Shown here: positions 54,985 through 64,000 of the stretch, piece after piece | Layout of the letters: each line of letters starts with the position of its first letter | How positions within the stretch are numbered: the first letter of the stretch is position 1 | DNA from: Agaribacillus aureus | GTDB taxonomy: Bacteria > Bacteroidota > Bacteroidia > Cytophagales > Cyclobacteriaceae | Assembly: GCA_030442055.1 (NCBI GenBank) | Contig: JAUJEB010000001.1 | Location: 3,286,001-3,350,000, forward strand | Length of the DNA: 64,000 bases | Direction: 5' to 3' | The notes under the pieces: generated by a model | Seen by the model: only the letters and a program-made list of their open reading frames with translations | What the model was told of the DNA's origin: nothing | Databases searched by the model: none | Program-made: the position numbers and the translations under genes

Positions 54985-55278
54985 AATTAATTGAGTAGAT
55001 GGCTCCGCCAGCGGTAACTGACGAAGTGTACCTCTCACCTCACCGTATGTGCAGGTCTCGTATACGGCGGTTCATTGAATCTCGGGTTTGAATTTAGAGT
55101 AGCGATCCAGCATGCTCCCATAACCTTTTCTTCGTAGGTGTGACAAGGTAATGGTAGTTGCGAGTATAGGACTTTGGGCTACTGCCCGGCCTCCCATTCT
55201 TGTCCTGCTCCAGGCATAGGCCTGTGCTTGTGGCACTCCTAATCTGATCAAGTTTTTACACTCCCTCTCGGGATTATA
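54985..55278 (-). mobile_element. 3' remnant of a group II intron
   Basis: On the minus strand, 55278-55072 encodes the C-terminal ~68 residues of an intron maturase/reverse transcriptase (LIRLGVPQAQAYAWSRTRMG, AVAQSPILATTITLSHLRRKG, GSMLDRY), after an in-frame stop. Six bases on comes the ribozyme 3' part: AACCGCCGTATACGAGACC, with CCGTAT/ATACGG forming the domain V stem, then GGTGAGAGG and a domain VI-like hairpin ending CTACTCAATT. The 5' ribozyme and most of the protein are missing, so it cannot move. Confidence 0.8.
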
Positions 55279-55428
55279 TCAGGGAAGGTTTACATAAACA
55301 TATGCATAGTAACTATTCAATATATTACGACACGGTAGGACAAAATCATATTATCATAAAACGGGTATGGCACCAAAGCCGTGATCTTAAAAATTTCTCT
55401 TTATAGTAGTTAGTAAACCCGCAAAACA

Positions 55429-57462
55429 CTAGGCAACACCGACGTCATTCGCCTGCTGCAAATCAGGTAAAATCACTTTAAATTCAGTAAATGAATTCTC
55501 TTCTGTCGTAAAGGAAATGGTTCCGTCCAGCACACTGGCTGCTTTTTGGGCGATGTAAAGTCCCAATCCATTGCCCCGCGACCGTTCATCCCCCACATAA
55601 AACATCTCCCAAATCCTGGATTGAACTTCCGGTTTAATACCGCTGCCATTATCCTGCACACTTATGGTCACATGGCCGTTTTCCCGGTGAACCTTGATAC
55701 CAACTTCAGGCTTGCCCCGAGTCTTTGATGCACTGTAAAACAGGGCATTTTCCACCAGGTTCCTCAAGATGATATCCACTAAAGACGGAAATGAATTGAA
55801 TGCATCCTGTTCACAAACATCAGTATCAAATGAAATTTTGTGCTCTTTGATGTAGTCATCAAAATAATCGCGAACCTTTTGTATTTGCGCCTGCATGTCT
55901 ATGTTCGCATAACCCGAAGGGTGGTTGATCTCGTTGACCATCATCAGCTTCTGAAGCATTTTATCCATGTCAATGGCCGTTTGAGAAGCTTTTTCAAAAA
56001 GCTCCCATGACTTGGCCTCCAACGTAAGCTTGGCGATATTAGACAGCCCGATGATGGAGGTTAATGGCCGCTTGAGATCATGGGAGGACTTATAAAGAAA
56101 TGTATCCAATTCCTTGTTTGCCTTTTCGAGGGATTCGGTTTTTTGAGAAACCAATTCTTCCAAGTGCTGATTGATCCTTTTAACTTCCGTATTGGCTTTG
56201 GCGAGTTCATTTTTCTGCTTTTTGAACTTCCGCGCCAAATAAATTGACAGTGACATCAAAAGACCCAATCCGATGACAATTAAAAAAACGATGAATATTT
56301 TCTGCTGGAACGCCTGCTGCTCTTCCAGTCTTTGCTGTTCGCTCATAGTGAGCTGATCTTCCAGCTCCTTGATATTGAGCAAGCTGTTCTTCAGGGAGCT
56401 TAGAATGGCTTTATAGGTAGCCTGGTTCTGAAGAAATTTTTGCTCATTTGATTTCAATATTTTTTCCAGTCTTTCCAAATCACTCAAAACTTTCTTTCTA
56501 TCCGCATCATTGAGATTCTTCCCTCCCTCGCTTAGTTTCTTGTTGATCACTTTTATTTTATCATCAAATTCCCTTCTTACATCCTCCAGGTTTTGTTCTT
56601 CTTTCAAAGCCTGGTCAATCAAAAAGATAACATCATCTTTTACAAGAGAAGAGTCTGTAATTCTTCCTACCAAGGTATTGGAAGATCTTTGATTTAGCGA
56701 ATCTTTTAACTGCTCAATTAACTGGTTGAACTTTAGATCTATTTGCCGCTTTACCTCATCATCCAGCTGTCGCATGTCCAGGTTTTTAATAGAAGTGTAA
56801 AACGCCGTTAGCGATGCGACCGAATCAAGGTTGCTAACATTAAAACCTTCAGACACCTCTTCACGAACCCGTTCAGTACTCGCAGCTTTGACTTGTGCCC
56901 TGGCAACTTTGGTCACCAGGAAAGTGCCAGTTGCCCCCTGGAACTGCCTTTTTTTAATATTATATCCTTTGATGGAAAACAGGTTTTTAGTATTCAGATC
57001 CTGCCCTATAGGTACAGGCATCTGAAACGCACCGTTGCCGTCCGTGACTGCGGTGACAGGCTTGGCAGTGTTTAAGGAAACCTCCACGCCTTTTAACGGT
57101 TCATTATTGGTGTTTTTCACACTTGCCGTAATCATCTGGTAACGCTTTTTCCTGATAATGATCTCCAGGACCCCCCGGCTATAATTCCAGGATTCGGCCT
57201 CCAGCTCCTTACTTTTTACCTTGATTACCTTGGGAGGCAGGTGATTTTCCAGCACTTCGACAAAGGCAGAACCCTGATTGTCCGTCACAAAGAAATCCTC
57301 TCCATCAATGGACACTTCCAGGTCCGGAATGATACCGAGCTGCATGTCATAGGTTTTCACCTGGATCATGGTCTTACTCTGCGCAACAGCCAGATAGTTG
57401 AATCCTGGCCACAGGATCAAAACTATAAGCCATTTGATAATGTTTTTATCATCAATTTTCAT
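55429..57462 (-). CDS. Membrane sensor histidine kinase with extracytoplasmic regulatory domains
   Basis: A 677-residue kinase. Membrane-anchoring or signal segment (about 10-28), two carboxypeptidase-regulatory-like beta sandwiches (about 32-180; MITASVKNTNNEPLKGVEVSLN), a long coiled coil (about 205-370), a membrane helix (about 388-408; FIVFLIVIGLGLLMSLSIYLA), then HisKA with phospho-acceptor in SSHDLKRPLTSIIGLSN and an ATP-binding domain (ILRNLVENALFYS, GNGLGLYIA). The ATG at 57462 has a good GAGGGAG Shine-Dalgarno and overlaps the propeller gene stop by 11 bases; a TTG four codons earlier is less likely. No response regulator gene is adjacent. Confidence 0.9.
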   Translation of the reverse strand: MKIDDKNIIKWLIVLILWPGFNYLAVAQSKTMIQVKTYDMQLGIIPDLEVSIDGEDFFVTDNQGSAFVEVLENHLPPKVIKVKSKELEAESWNYSRGVLEIIIRKKRYQMITASVKNTNNEPLKGVEVSLNTAKPVTAVTDGNGAFQMPVPIGQDLNTKNLFSIKGYNIKKRQFQGATGTFLVTKVARAQVKAASTERVREEVSEGFNVSNLDSVASLTAFYTSIKNLDMRQLDDEVKRQIDLKFNQLIEQLKDSLNQRSSNTLVGRITDSSLVKDDVIFLIDQALKEEQNLEDVRREFDDKIKVINKKLSEGGKNLNDADRKKVLSDLERLEKILKSNEQKFLQNQATYKAILSSLKNSLLNIKELEDQLTMSEQQRLEEQQAFQQKIFIVFLIVIGLGLLMSLSIYLARKFKKQKNELAKANTEVKRINQHLEELVSQKTESLEKANKELDTFLYKSSHDLKRPLTSIIGLSNIAKLTLEAKSWELFEKASQTAIDMDKMLQKLMMVNEINHPSGYANIDMQAQIQKVRDYFDDYIKEHKISFDTDVCEQDAFNSFPSLVDIILRNLVENALFYSASKTRGKPEVGIKVHRENGHVTISVQDNGSGIKPEVQSRIWEMFYVGDERSRGNGLGLYIAQKAASVLDGTISFTTEENSFTEFKVILPDLQQANDVGVA

Positions 57463-59158
57463 TTTCTCCCTCAACTTGATTGTAATTCAATTTATTATTT
57501 GTTTCCCTTGTACCACTGTTGTCAGACCTGGTGGATTCAGCCGGTTTTACCCCTGACTGATTAAACCGGTCATTCACAATAACAATTTCATGGTTGGTAT
57601 ACATTTTCCTGTTTCTTGGAATTTCCAGGCTTACCAGTTTATGGCCTATGTCCTTTTCAAAAACTTTTATTTTATATTGACTTGAATAAGGAATATTAAG
57701 TGCAAAGTAGCCCGATTCGTCCGTGGAAGTTGTAAAAACCGTTTCATTTTTGTGGTTATCTATTAGGTGTAGCTCCGCATGGGGCAGCGGCACCAATCCT
57801 GAAGAATCCTGCCAGCCAATAGTTTTATATTTTAATACCCCGCTGATGGTTAACGGGTAAGTCTGTAAGTCAATTTTCAAGGCAAAGATGTCGTCATTAA
57901 ACTTGCCATTGTTTCGGTTGGATGATAAAAATCCATGGCTCCCCTCGTCATTTAAAACAATGGCAAAATCGTCAAATGAGGTGTTAATGGGGTAGCCGGC
58001 ATTTTCTACTGCTTCAGTTTTACTTCCATTGACGGCAACCTTGAATATATCCAGACCACCCAAGCCACCATGACCGGTAGAGGCAAAGTACAGCACACCA
58101 CTTGCATGAAAATACGGGAAAGACTCATCTCCTTCGGTATTGATTTTGTCGCCCAAATTCTCAGGCTCAGTCCATTCGCCGTTTACCAGCGAACACCTGT
58201 ACAAATCCTTACCCCCCTTGCCTCCGGGCATATCTGAGGCAAAAAATAAGGTTTTGCCATCCATACTAAGTGTGGGATGACAGATTGAATGGTGCGGCTT
58301 ATTATGGGCAAAAGGTTTATCGTCTTTCCAGGTGCCATCTTTTTTCTCAGCTATAAAAAGTTGCAGATTACCACCTTTCCCACGGGCACTTTTGGTATAA
58401 ATCATTTTATCTCCTCCCTGAAAAAATGCGCACATTCCTCGATGAAACTTAGATGCCGGGCCTTTGAATAATGGCTTTGGCTTGCCTAGTGAAAAGCCGA
58501 AGGTTCCTGCGGTAGAATCATTTCTGATCTCTGCCACATATAAAGCCTGAAAAGAGATGTCATTACCACCATCCATCTTAGCAATACTGCCCGATGCCTT
58601 GCGATTGGATACAAATACCAGATTATTCTCAAAGTACCGCGCACCGAATTCACCATATTCGGAATTGAGATTAAGCGGCTTCACAGCATAATAAATAGAA
58701 TCTTCATAAAGGTATTTTACATTTTTAAGCCGCCATATTTTCCGGGTAACCCTGTTGTCTTTCGGGTTCTTTTTCAGGTATTTTTTGTACTGTTCAATGG
58801 CTGCTTCGTATCTCCCGAGACTGCTTAGGGCTTCGGCATAATCGTAGCTGTCCGGAGTGGGTAACGAAGTGTGGCCCAGCAGATACTCCTTGTACCAGCT
58901 GACTACGTTTTCATTGTCTTTTAGCTTATAATAAGTTCGGGCGATTTTCAAGCCTATGTCATCAGTGGCTTTGTTGGTCTTTTCCTTGGCCAGGTACAAC
59001 TCAAGGGCATATGCATATCTGCCATCCTGAAAATATTCATCACCCCTTTTCAAATTGCTTTTTAAAGCCGTGAAAATACTTTCCTGACATTTTCCGCCGA
59101 TCGCAGGTAAACAACCCACAAAAACCAGTATTGCGATATGTAAAGCCGCGCGATTCAT
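57452..59158 (-). CDS. TPR / WD40-like (PD40) periplasmic protein without OmpA domain
   Basis: A 568-residue exported protein. N-terminal TPR repeats (about 35-145; GDEYFQDGRYAYALELYLAKEK, AEALSSLGRYEAAIEQYKKYLKK). A PD40 beta-propeller follows (about 160-430; FVSNRK, FFASDMPGGKGGKDLYRC, YFASTGHGGLGGLDIFKV), then a carboxypeptidase-regulatory-like domain. This resembles PorE/OmpA-family proteins of the type IX secretion and gliding systems, but the C-terminal peptidoglycan-binding OmpA domain is absent. It overlaps the kinase gene and follows PorP/SprF, so it may relay envelope state between them. Confidence 0.85.
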   Translation of the reverse strand: MNRAALHIAILVFVGCLPAIGGKCQESIFTALKSNLKRGDEYFQDGRYAYALELYLAKEKTNKATDDIGLKIARTYYKLKDNENVVSWYKEYLLGHTSLPTPDSYDYAEALSSLGRYEAAIEQYKKYLKKNPKDNRVTRKIWRLKNVKYLYEDSIYYAVKPLNLNSEYGEFGARYFENNLVFVSNRKASGSIAKMDGGNDISFQALYVAEIRNDSTAGTFGFSLGKPKPLFKGPASKFHRGMCAFFQGGDKMIYTKSARGKGGNLQLFIAEKKDGTWKDDKPFAHNKPHHSICHPTLSMDGKTLFFASDMPGGKGGKDLYRCSLVNGEWTEPENLGDKINTEGDESFPYFHASGVLYFASTGHGGLGGLDIFKVAVNGSKTEAVENAGYPINTSFDDFAIVLNDEGSHGFLSSNRNNGKFNDDIFALKIDLQTYPLTISGVLKYKTIGWQDSSGLVPLPHAELHLIDNHKNETVFTTSTDESGYFALNIPYSSQYKIKVFEKDIGHKLVSLEIPRNRKMYTNHEIVIVNDRFNQSGVKPAESTRSDNSGTRETNNKLNYNQVEGENEN

Positions 59159-59189
59159 TGATTTTGACTGAAAAATTTTCTTATAACAA

Positions 59190-60140
59190 TCATCTTGACC
59201 CTGAAATTCTGTGATTAGAAAATTTAAAAATATAGTTGACCATCAGCTCATGGGAATTGCCATCCAACACCGCGTTTTTTGCGACGGGAGAATCAAAGGA
59301 ATAACCAAACCTGAGTTGTGGTGTAATCTTAGCTTGCAGTATAGAATTGATGGAGCCGTAAGACCTGTACGACAATCCCATTAAAATCACCTTTTTGAAA
59401 ATTAAGTCCATATTTAAATCCACAGACAACGGCAATCCGGGTAGGTGTTTTACCAGCAGACCAGGTTGAATTTCCATATTGTGACTTAGCCTTGACAAGT
59501 ATCTGGCCAGTAAAAAATAGTGAGATCTATTTAATTCGAGCGTTACCGAATCACTATAAGCCGATTTTGCAGGGAACAATTTCGGAGCAGACAGTCCCAC
59601 CTCAAACTTTGGACTTTTGATATAAATACCTGTTCCAAATTCAAAGGAAGTCTGGGCCACATCCAGGCTGCTTAATTTTGGATCATTGGGCACCTGGGTC
59701 TGCGTGGCCAGGGAAGCGTAGTCAGACCTTTTACGATTCATACCCATCTGGATACCCATTGAAAGGTAAGTGTCCCTATTAAATTTTATCCGGTATGAAT
59801 ATACTCCCAGGGCATTCAGGTTACTATGAATGCCTATTTTATCATTAATAATGATCATCCCTAAACCAAAATGCTCTTTTTTAAACAGCGAATGGGCTGA
59901 AAAGGTCTGAGTAGCTGGCGCGCCGTCTATCCCCGACCACTGACTCCTGTTTACAAATGTGAGGCTCGGTACTCGGTCAGCGCCTGCATAGGCCGGATTT
60001 ATCACCAAGCCATTGGATCGGTACTGGGTGAATTGTCCCAATTGTTGTGCCATTGTTGCAAAGCAAGGCATAAAGGCTAAAGCAACGGCCAGGCCACCTA
60101 TTTTTTTCCATGCATCAATATGTCTTTTTATAAAATTCAT
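59190..60140 (-). CDS. PorP/SprF-family type IX secretion membrane protein
   Basis: A 316-residue outer-membrane barrel protein. The signal peptide is followed by QLGQFTQYRSNGLVINPAYAGA, the PorP/SprF signature, then NRSQWSGIDGAPATQTFSAH and many amphipathic strands. SprF-like proteins help particular CHU_C-type adhesins reach the surface. Encoded one base after the stop of such an adhesin, the standard arrangement. Confidence 0.94.
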   Translation of the reverse strand: MNFIKRHIDAWKKIGGLAVALAFMPCFATMAQQLGQFTQYRSNGLVINPAYAGADRVPSLTFVNRSQWSGIDGAPATQTFSAHSLFKKEHFGLGMIIINDKIGIHSNLNALGVYSYRIKFNRDTYLSMGIQMGMNRKRSDYASLATQTQVPNDPKLSSLDVAQTSFEFGTGIYIKSPKFEVGLSAPKLFPAKSAYSDSVTLELNRSHYFLLARYLSRLSHNMEIQPGLLVKHLPGLPLSVDLNMDLIFKKVILMGLSYRSYGSINSILQAKITPQLRFGYSFDSPVAKNAVLDGNSHELMVNYIFKFSNHRISGSR

Positions 60141-60141
60141 C

Positions 60142-62634
60142 TTATTGCACCAATTCCAGAAATCCTTTTCTTACGGCTTGTCCGTTCCCCAGGTCGATAA
60201 CAAAATAATAAGTGCCCGATGGGACCAGCTTCCCTTTGGAAAACACGCCCTGGTTTGATGAGCCATCCCAAATTACACCTTCATTATCATAGCCGGTAGC
60301 GCTGTAAACCGGGCTACCCCATCGATCAAAGATCATTACCTTATTGTCGGGATAAAACTCTATGTTTTCAATCATCCACTTGTCATTAATGTTATCATTG
60401 TCTGGTGTAAAAGCTTTATAAATGACGAGTTCCTTATCGATAAATACCTCGATTTTTACTTCTATCTCCGTACAGGCTGCCGGTACCTGGTCATCGCAGA
60501 CAAGAACGGGAAATGTTTCAATACCCTCATATTTCTCATTGGAGGTATAGGTAAAGCATAAGCTGCTATCATCATTCTGCCACACCACTTCACCGTTGGT
60601 TGAAACGTAATTCACCGCTTTCAATACCAAAGGATCGTCGTCGGGATCAGTGGCCTCCAAACAAACCTTAACCGGTATGGCATCCTCCGTTATCACCGCT
60701 TTAGGTTGTACCACAGGGACCCCATTGCCAGTCACTTCCACATCAAAGCTGCAGCTGGAAGTATTTCCGCTGGCGTCCCGGGCGGTATAGGACACAATGG
60801 TAGTCCCTTTGGGAAAACCATCTCCCGGATTGTGTGTGCCAAGCAGGGTTACAGGTGCACAATTATCTGATGCCGTCGGCAAGTCCCATGAAACTACAGC
60901 CTGCTCAAGTGCACTGTCATAATCAGAGATAATCAGTGTGGGGGAGCATTGTTCAATAACCGGCGCGATGTGATCTTCAACTGTGACATTAAAGCTACAT
61001 ACTGCTTCGTTCCCGGAAGGATCTTGAGCGGTATATGAAATAACAGTAGTTCCCGGTGAAAATCTGTCCCCGGGGTCATGACTGCTGACAAAAGTGCTCA
61101 CGCTGCAATTGTCAGAAGCAGACGGTGGGTTCCAGTTCACAGCGACTTCGCAGTCAGATCCGGTTAAATTGATTACCAGATCACCCGGGCAATCGGTTAT
61201 AACCGGAGACGTGTTGTCATTAATCGTTACATCGAAGTCACAGACAGCAATGTTCCCTGCCTGATCGGTGGCAGTGTAAGTGACCGTTGTCAAGCCCAAT
61301 GGAAACCTATCCCCGGGATTATGGCTGCTGACAAAAGTGTTTACCTTGCAGTTATCAGTCGCCACAGGCAGCGTCCAGCTAACGCTCTCATTGCAATCAG
61401 CTCCTGAAAGATTCGTCACGATGTCGGCAGGACAATTGGTAATAACGGGCGATATATTGTCATTTACGGTTACATCAAAACTACATTCGACGGCATTATC
61501 GGAGTCATCGATAGCCCTGTAAGTGACCGTGGTAACACCATGTGAAAAGGCATCTCCCGGATTATGGCTGCTAACAAATGATTTGATGCCACAATTATCC
61601 GAAGCGGATGGCGCGGTCCAGCTGACTGTCTCTTCGCAATTACTTCCGGTTATACTCACTACTATATCGGCCGGACAATTGGAAATCACAGGAAGAATTT
61701 TATCATTTACCGTTACGTTAAAACTGCAGCTAGACGAATTACCGGCGGCATCCCTGGCGGTATAAGTGACGGTTGTGGTACCCAGCGGGAATTCATCTCC
61801 GGAATTGAAATTGCTGACAAAAGAAATGACACCGACATTATCAGTGGCATTAGGCAGTGTCCAGCTGACCGTTTCGTTGCAATCCGAGCCAGTCATATCT
61901 ACTTCCTGATTAGCAGGACAGTTGGAAATAACCGGAGGTGTGACGTCATTTTGCGTAGGCGTGGAATTACCGTAGCTATCTGCACAAAAATCGGTGCCCA
62001 AGCAATTAATCCCGTTATCCTGGCATCCAACTCCCGTAGGAAAGGCAGGACAGCTGCCATCGCTGCATTTCATACAACCGGGAGTCATATTTTCGAAATG
62101 GTTGGTTATACTCACAGTTCCAGTTCCAGACCACACCAGGGTTTCCAGAGAATTTTCGAGGTCAACACCGCCATTAAGTGTGCCATTAACGATTATTTCA
62201 AACGTACAGGCGTTGCCATTTTCACATCCGCCATTCCGGGGGATAAACTTAATATGACGCCCTACATTGACAGTGACACCGGCCGGAATAATTATTTTAC
62301 CATTTCCTTCTGCATTAATGATCAGATCTTCGGTAATGGTAATGTTGGCCGGTGCATCAAATGTAAAAACGTCATCATCACCTATGAAGACGGTTTTTCC
62401 CAGCTCAAGCCTGTCAATGGTAGCTGTGGCACAGGTGCCACTATAGTTTTGAGAAGATGAACCTATAAAATCTACATCACAGTTCTGGCCATAGGCGGTA
62501 AGCACTGCCCCGACAGTGAAAAGAAGGAAAAGTATCTTCCTGGAAAAAAAATAAAAAATGCCGTTTGCAGGCAGATAAGAGCTATGTTTTTTCTGGAACG
62601 GACAAAAACAACATAGATAGCTTAAAAATTTCAT
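60142..62634 (-). CDS. HYR-repeat adhesin with gliding-motility-type C-terminal sorting domain
   Basis: An 830-residue exported protein. Signal at about 30-50, a Cys-containing beta domain (about 51-220), five HYR repeats of about 81 residues (about 233-640; each with PVI-x-x-CP, TDN or SDNC, FVSSHNPGD and TTVTYTA...C-x-F-x-VTV), a cadherin-like part, and a type B C-terminal domain (about 740-830; YKAFTPDNDNINDKWMIENI, VMIFDRWGSPVY, GTYYFVIDLG). The last is a T9SS sorting signal used with PorP/SprF partners. Expected to be a surface adhesin. The start is uncertain: about 28 residues precede the hydrophobic core. Confidence 0.93.
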   Translation of the reverse strand: MKFLSYLCCFCPFQKKHSSYLPANGIFYFFSRKILFLLFTVGAVLTAYGQNCDVDFIGSSSQNYSGTCATATIDRLELGKTVFIGDDDVFTFDAPANITITEDLIINAEGNGKIIIPAGVTVNVGRHIKFIPRNGGCENGNACTFEIIVNGTLNGGVDLENSLETLVWSGTGTVSITNHFENMTPGCMKCSDGSCPAFPTGVGCQDNGINCLGTDFCADSYGNSTPTQNDVTPPVISNCPANQEVDMTGSDCNETVSWTLPNATDNVGVISFVSNFNSGDEFPLGTTTVTYTARDAAGNSSSCSFNVTVNDKILPVISNCPADIVVSITGSNCEETVSWTAPSASDNCGIKSFVSSHNPGDAFSHGVTTVTYRAIDDSDNAVECSFDVTVNDNISPVITNCPADIVTNLSGADCNESVSWTLPVATDNCKVNTFVSSHNPGDRFPLGLTTVTYTATDQAGNIAVCDFDVTINDNTSPVITDCPGDLVINLTGSDCEVAVNWNPPSASDNCSVSTFVSSHDPGDRFSPGTTVISYTAQDPSGNEAVCSFNVTVEDHIAPVIEQCSPTLIISDYDSALEQAVVSWDLPTASDNCAPVTLLGTHNPGDGFPKGTTIVSYTARDASGNTSSCSFDVEVTGNGVPVVQPKAVITEDAIPVKVCLEATDPDDDPLVLKAVNYVSTNGEVVWQNDDSSLCFTYTSNEKYEGIETFPVLVCDDQVPAACTEIEVKIEVFIDKELVIYKAFTPDNDNINDKWMIENIEFYPDNKVMIFDRWGSPVYSATGYDNEGVIWDGSSNQGVFSKGKLVPSGTYYFVIDLGNGQAVRKGFLELVQ

Positions 62635-62984
62635 CCCTAATTACAATTACCAGAACATATAGTTCCGATTTTTTTCCATTAACCGTTTATATTATATAAC
62701 TTCAAAAACGAAAAAACCAGGCCATATTAAAAGCCCATTCAAGGTGAAATCTTACACACTTGCTTTATCCAGTCATATAGTTATCTCAATATAAATTGGG
62801 AAAAGGAACTAAAAAGGCAACAATAAAGTATTAATATCGTATTGGATAGTATTACTATTATTTTATATGGCAAAACTTTATATTTGTATGTATCGGAATG
62901 TTCAAATAAACAAAGTAGACTCCCCTAACTTTAACATCCTCAAGTGAAATTTAAGGACACACCCAAACTATCAACAAGTCCAAG
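62635..62984. other. Divergent promoter region
   Basis: About 350 AT-rich bases between the adhesin operon and the ABC transporter, which are transcribed away from each other. No distinct dyad or repeat seen. Confidence 0.45.
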
Positions 62985-64000
62985 ATGAACAGTAACAATA
63001 TCACACAAATTATTCGGGAGGTTTCACAGCTTTTGGGCCAGGAGCATAGCGATTTCATGCTAACTGATCAATACCTATCAACCCGCGACTACGCACTGGA
63101 CCAGGTGGTTGAATTCAAAAGAGATCTGATCGAAGTCGGTAATAGCGCCCACGTAATTTTCCTGGAGAACTCTTTGCCTTTAGATGAGTTCCCGGCCTTT
63201 CTCGACGATATAGCTTTACCGGTGGTAGTTTTCCTGAGGGCCGACAACGAGCTTCATCCGGCAATCTTATACCGGCAAAGGCAAAAAATACTCTGCCTGC
63301 GACCGGATCTGGATGATCCACCGGTCGATTTTACCCAGGAAGATTTTAACATACTACTTACCGATAGCAACAAGGAAGTGGTGTTTCTGGGTGCGTTTTC
63401 ATACAAAAGCCTGGTAAGTGATAACCCCGAAGATGAGGAAAAGGGAACCCCTTTCACGCCGATGAAAAGACTATTCAGGCTTTTGTCCGAGGAAAAAAGG
63501 GATATTGTCAACATCTTCATTTACGCCATCTTTATCGGTCTTATTGGGCTTACATTACCACTGGGGATACAGGCTACGATCGAGCTGGTGTCAGGAGGTG
63601 TCGTGGTTAGCTCCGTGTATATTTTGATTTCTCTGGTTATTGTCGGTGTGCTGGCTGCCGGTGGATTGCAGGTAATGCAAATCACGATCGTGGAATACCT
63701 GCAAAGGCGAATTTTTACCAAGGCGGCGCTCGAATTTGCTTTTAGAGTTCCAAGAATTAAGGTCGAAGCCATCATCAACCAATATGCACCGGAACTGATG
63801 AACCGGTTTTTTGATGTACTGACTTTGCAAAAAGGGCTTCCCAAACTATTAATAGATCTGACAGCCGCCTCCATGCAGATCCTTTTTGGATTAATCCTGC
63901 TGTCGTTCTACCATCCTTTTTTCGTTTTCTTTGGCGTGCTGCTCCTTGGGACCCTCACGTTGATATTTTACCTGACCGGACCGAAGGGCCTCAGAACATC
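62985..64000 (+). CDS. ABC transporter permease, type I secretion-like; 3' end outside window
   Basis: The frame runs from this ATG to the window edge (338 codons visible) without a stop. Residues 1-165 form a soluble domain (FLENSLPLDEFPAFL, VVVFLRADNEL, LRPDLDDPPVDFTQEDF) in the place of a C39 peptidase-like domain, but with no Cys/His/Asp triad seen. The membrane part begins about residue 170 (NIFIYAIFIGLIGLTLPLGIQATIELV) and continues with TM helices typical of HlyB-like exporters (ILISLVIVGVLAAGGLQVMQITIVEYLQRR). The nucleotide-binding domain must lie beyond the edge. Probably exports a peptide or protein with a partner HlyD. Confidence 0.8.
   Translation, partial: MNSNNITQIIREVSQLLGQEHSDFMLTDQYLSTRDYALDQVVEFKRDLIEVGNSAHVIFLENSLPLDEFPAFLDDIALPVVVFLRADNELHPAILYRQRQKILCLRPDLDDPPVDFTQEDFNILLTDSNKEVVFLGAFSYKSLVSDNPEDEEKGTPFTPMKRLFRLLSEEKRDIVNIFIYAIFIGLIGLTLPLGIQATIELVSGGVVVSSVYILISLVIVGVLAAGGLQVMQITIVEYLQRRIFTKAALEFAFRVPRIKVEAIINQYAPELMNRFFDVLTLQKGLPKLLIDLTAASMQILFGLILLSFYHPFFVFFGVLLLGTLTLIFYLTGPKGLRT

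Noticed and set aside
1-64000. CRISPR array, rRNA operon or plasmid/phage origin
   Set aside because: No regularly spaced short direct repeats with unique spacers, no rRNA-like sequence and no replication or packaging genes were seen.

Overview
The window looks like the chromosome of a Bacteroidota bacterium, most probably order Cytophagales. Supporting signs are a FecI/FecR-coupled SusC/SusD locus, a PorP/SprF protein next to an adhesin with a gliding-motility-type C-terminal domain (type IX secretion), LytS/LytTR two-component pairs, many SPII lipoproteins ending in short Asp/Ser runs after Cys, and few Shine-Dalgarno sequences. Both ends cut through genes: a CheR-PAS chemotaxis-like protein on the left and a type I secretion ABC transporter on the right. 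Both are annotated as partial. No computation was run; all domain calls come from reading motifs.

Layout. 0-6.2 kb: CheR-PAS tail, a cluster of REP-like hairpins, then a compact red/far-red light module (heme oxygenase, bacteriophytochrome HWE kinase-receiver, stand-alone receiver) with overlapping genes. 6.4-11.6 kb: secreted lipoprotein, HtrA-like protease, small helical secreted protein, fatty-acid-hydroxylase-family membrane enzyme, LytS/LytTR pair. 12-28 kb: an AT-rich accessory region holding three paralogous tail-fibre-like secreted proteins, a Crp/Fnr regulator, azoreductase, Fic protein, FAD amine oxidase operon, DUF2855, a lipoprotein, a DUF6794 protein, gene relics, and five same-orientation copies of a dispersed, hairpin-containing repeat. 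A tRNA-Arg(CCU) gene with its own terminator borders the region on the right.

28-36 kb: a MarR-TolC-EmrA-EmrB efflux operon with two matching 18-bp dyads as candidate MarR operators, a second LytS/LytTR pair, and a secreted epimerase-like protein. 36-41 kb: HxlR regulator divergent from a DJ-1/PfpI protein and an F420-reductase-like protein, then an ECF42-type sigma factor with SRPBCC and YCII/DGPF partners. 41-53 kb: a polysaccharide/glycolipid utilisation locus (ECF sigma, FecR, SusC with STN domain, SusD, GH116-type glucosidase), then a beta-propeller lipoprotein and a shikimate-dehydrogenase-like enzyme lacking the usual substrate serines. 53-55.4 kb: a truncated methyltransferase relic, an unknown secreted protein, and the 3' remnant of a group II intron. 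55.4-62.6 kb: an operon joining a HYR-repeat adhesin, PorP/SprF, a TPR/PD40 propeller protein and a membrane histidine kinase.

The features most worth following are the dispersed repeat family of the 15-26 kb region (constant flanks around a hairpin that changes sequence but not shape, all copies in one direction, in a mixed-gene array), the adhesin-SprF-PD40-kinase operon, the divergent AroE-like enzyme, and the group II intron remnant.
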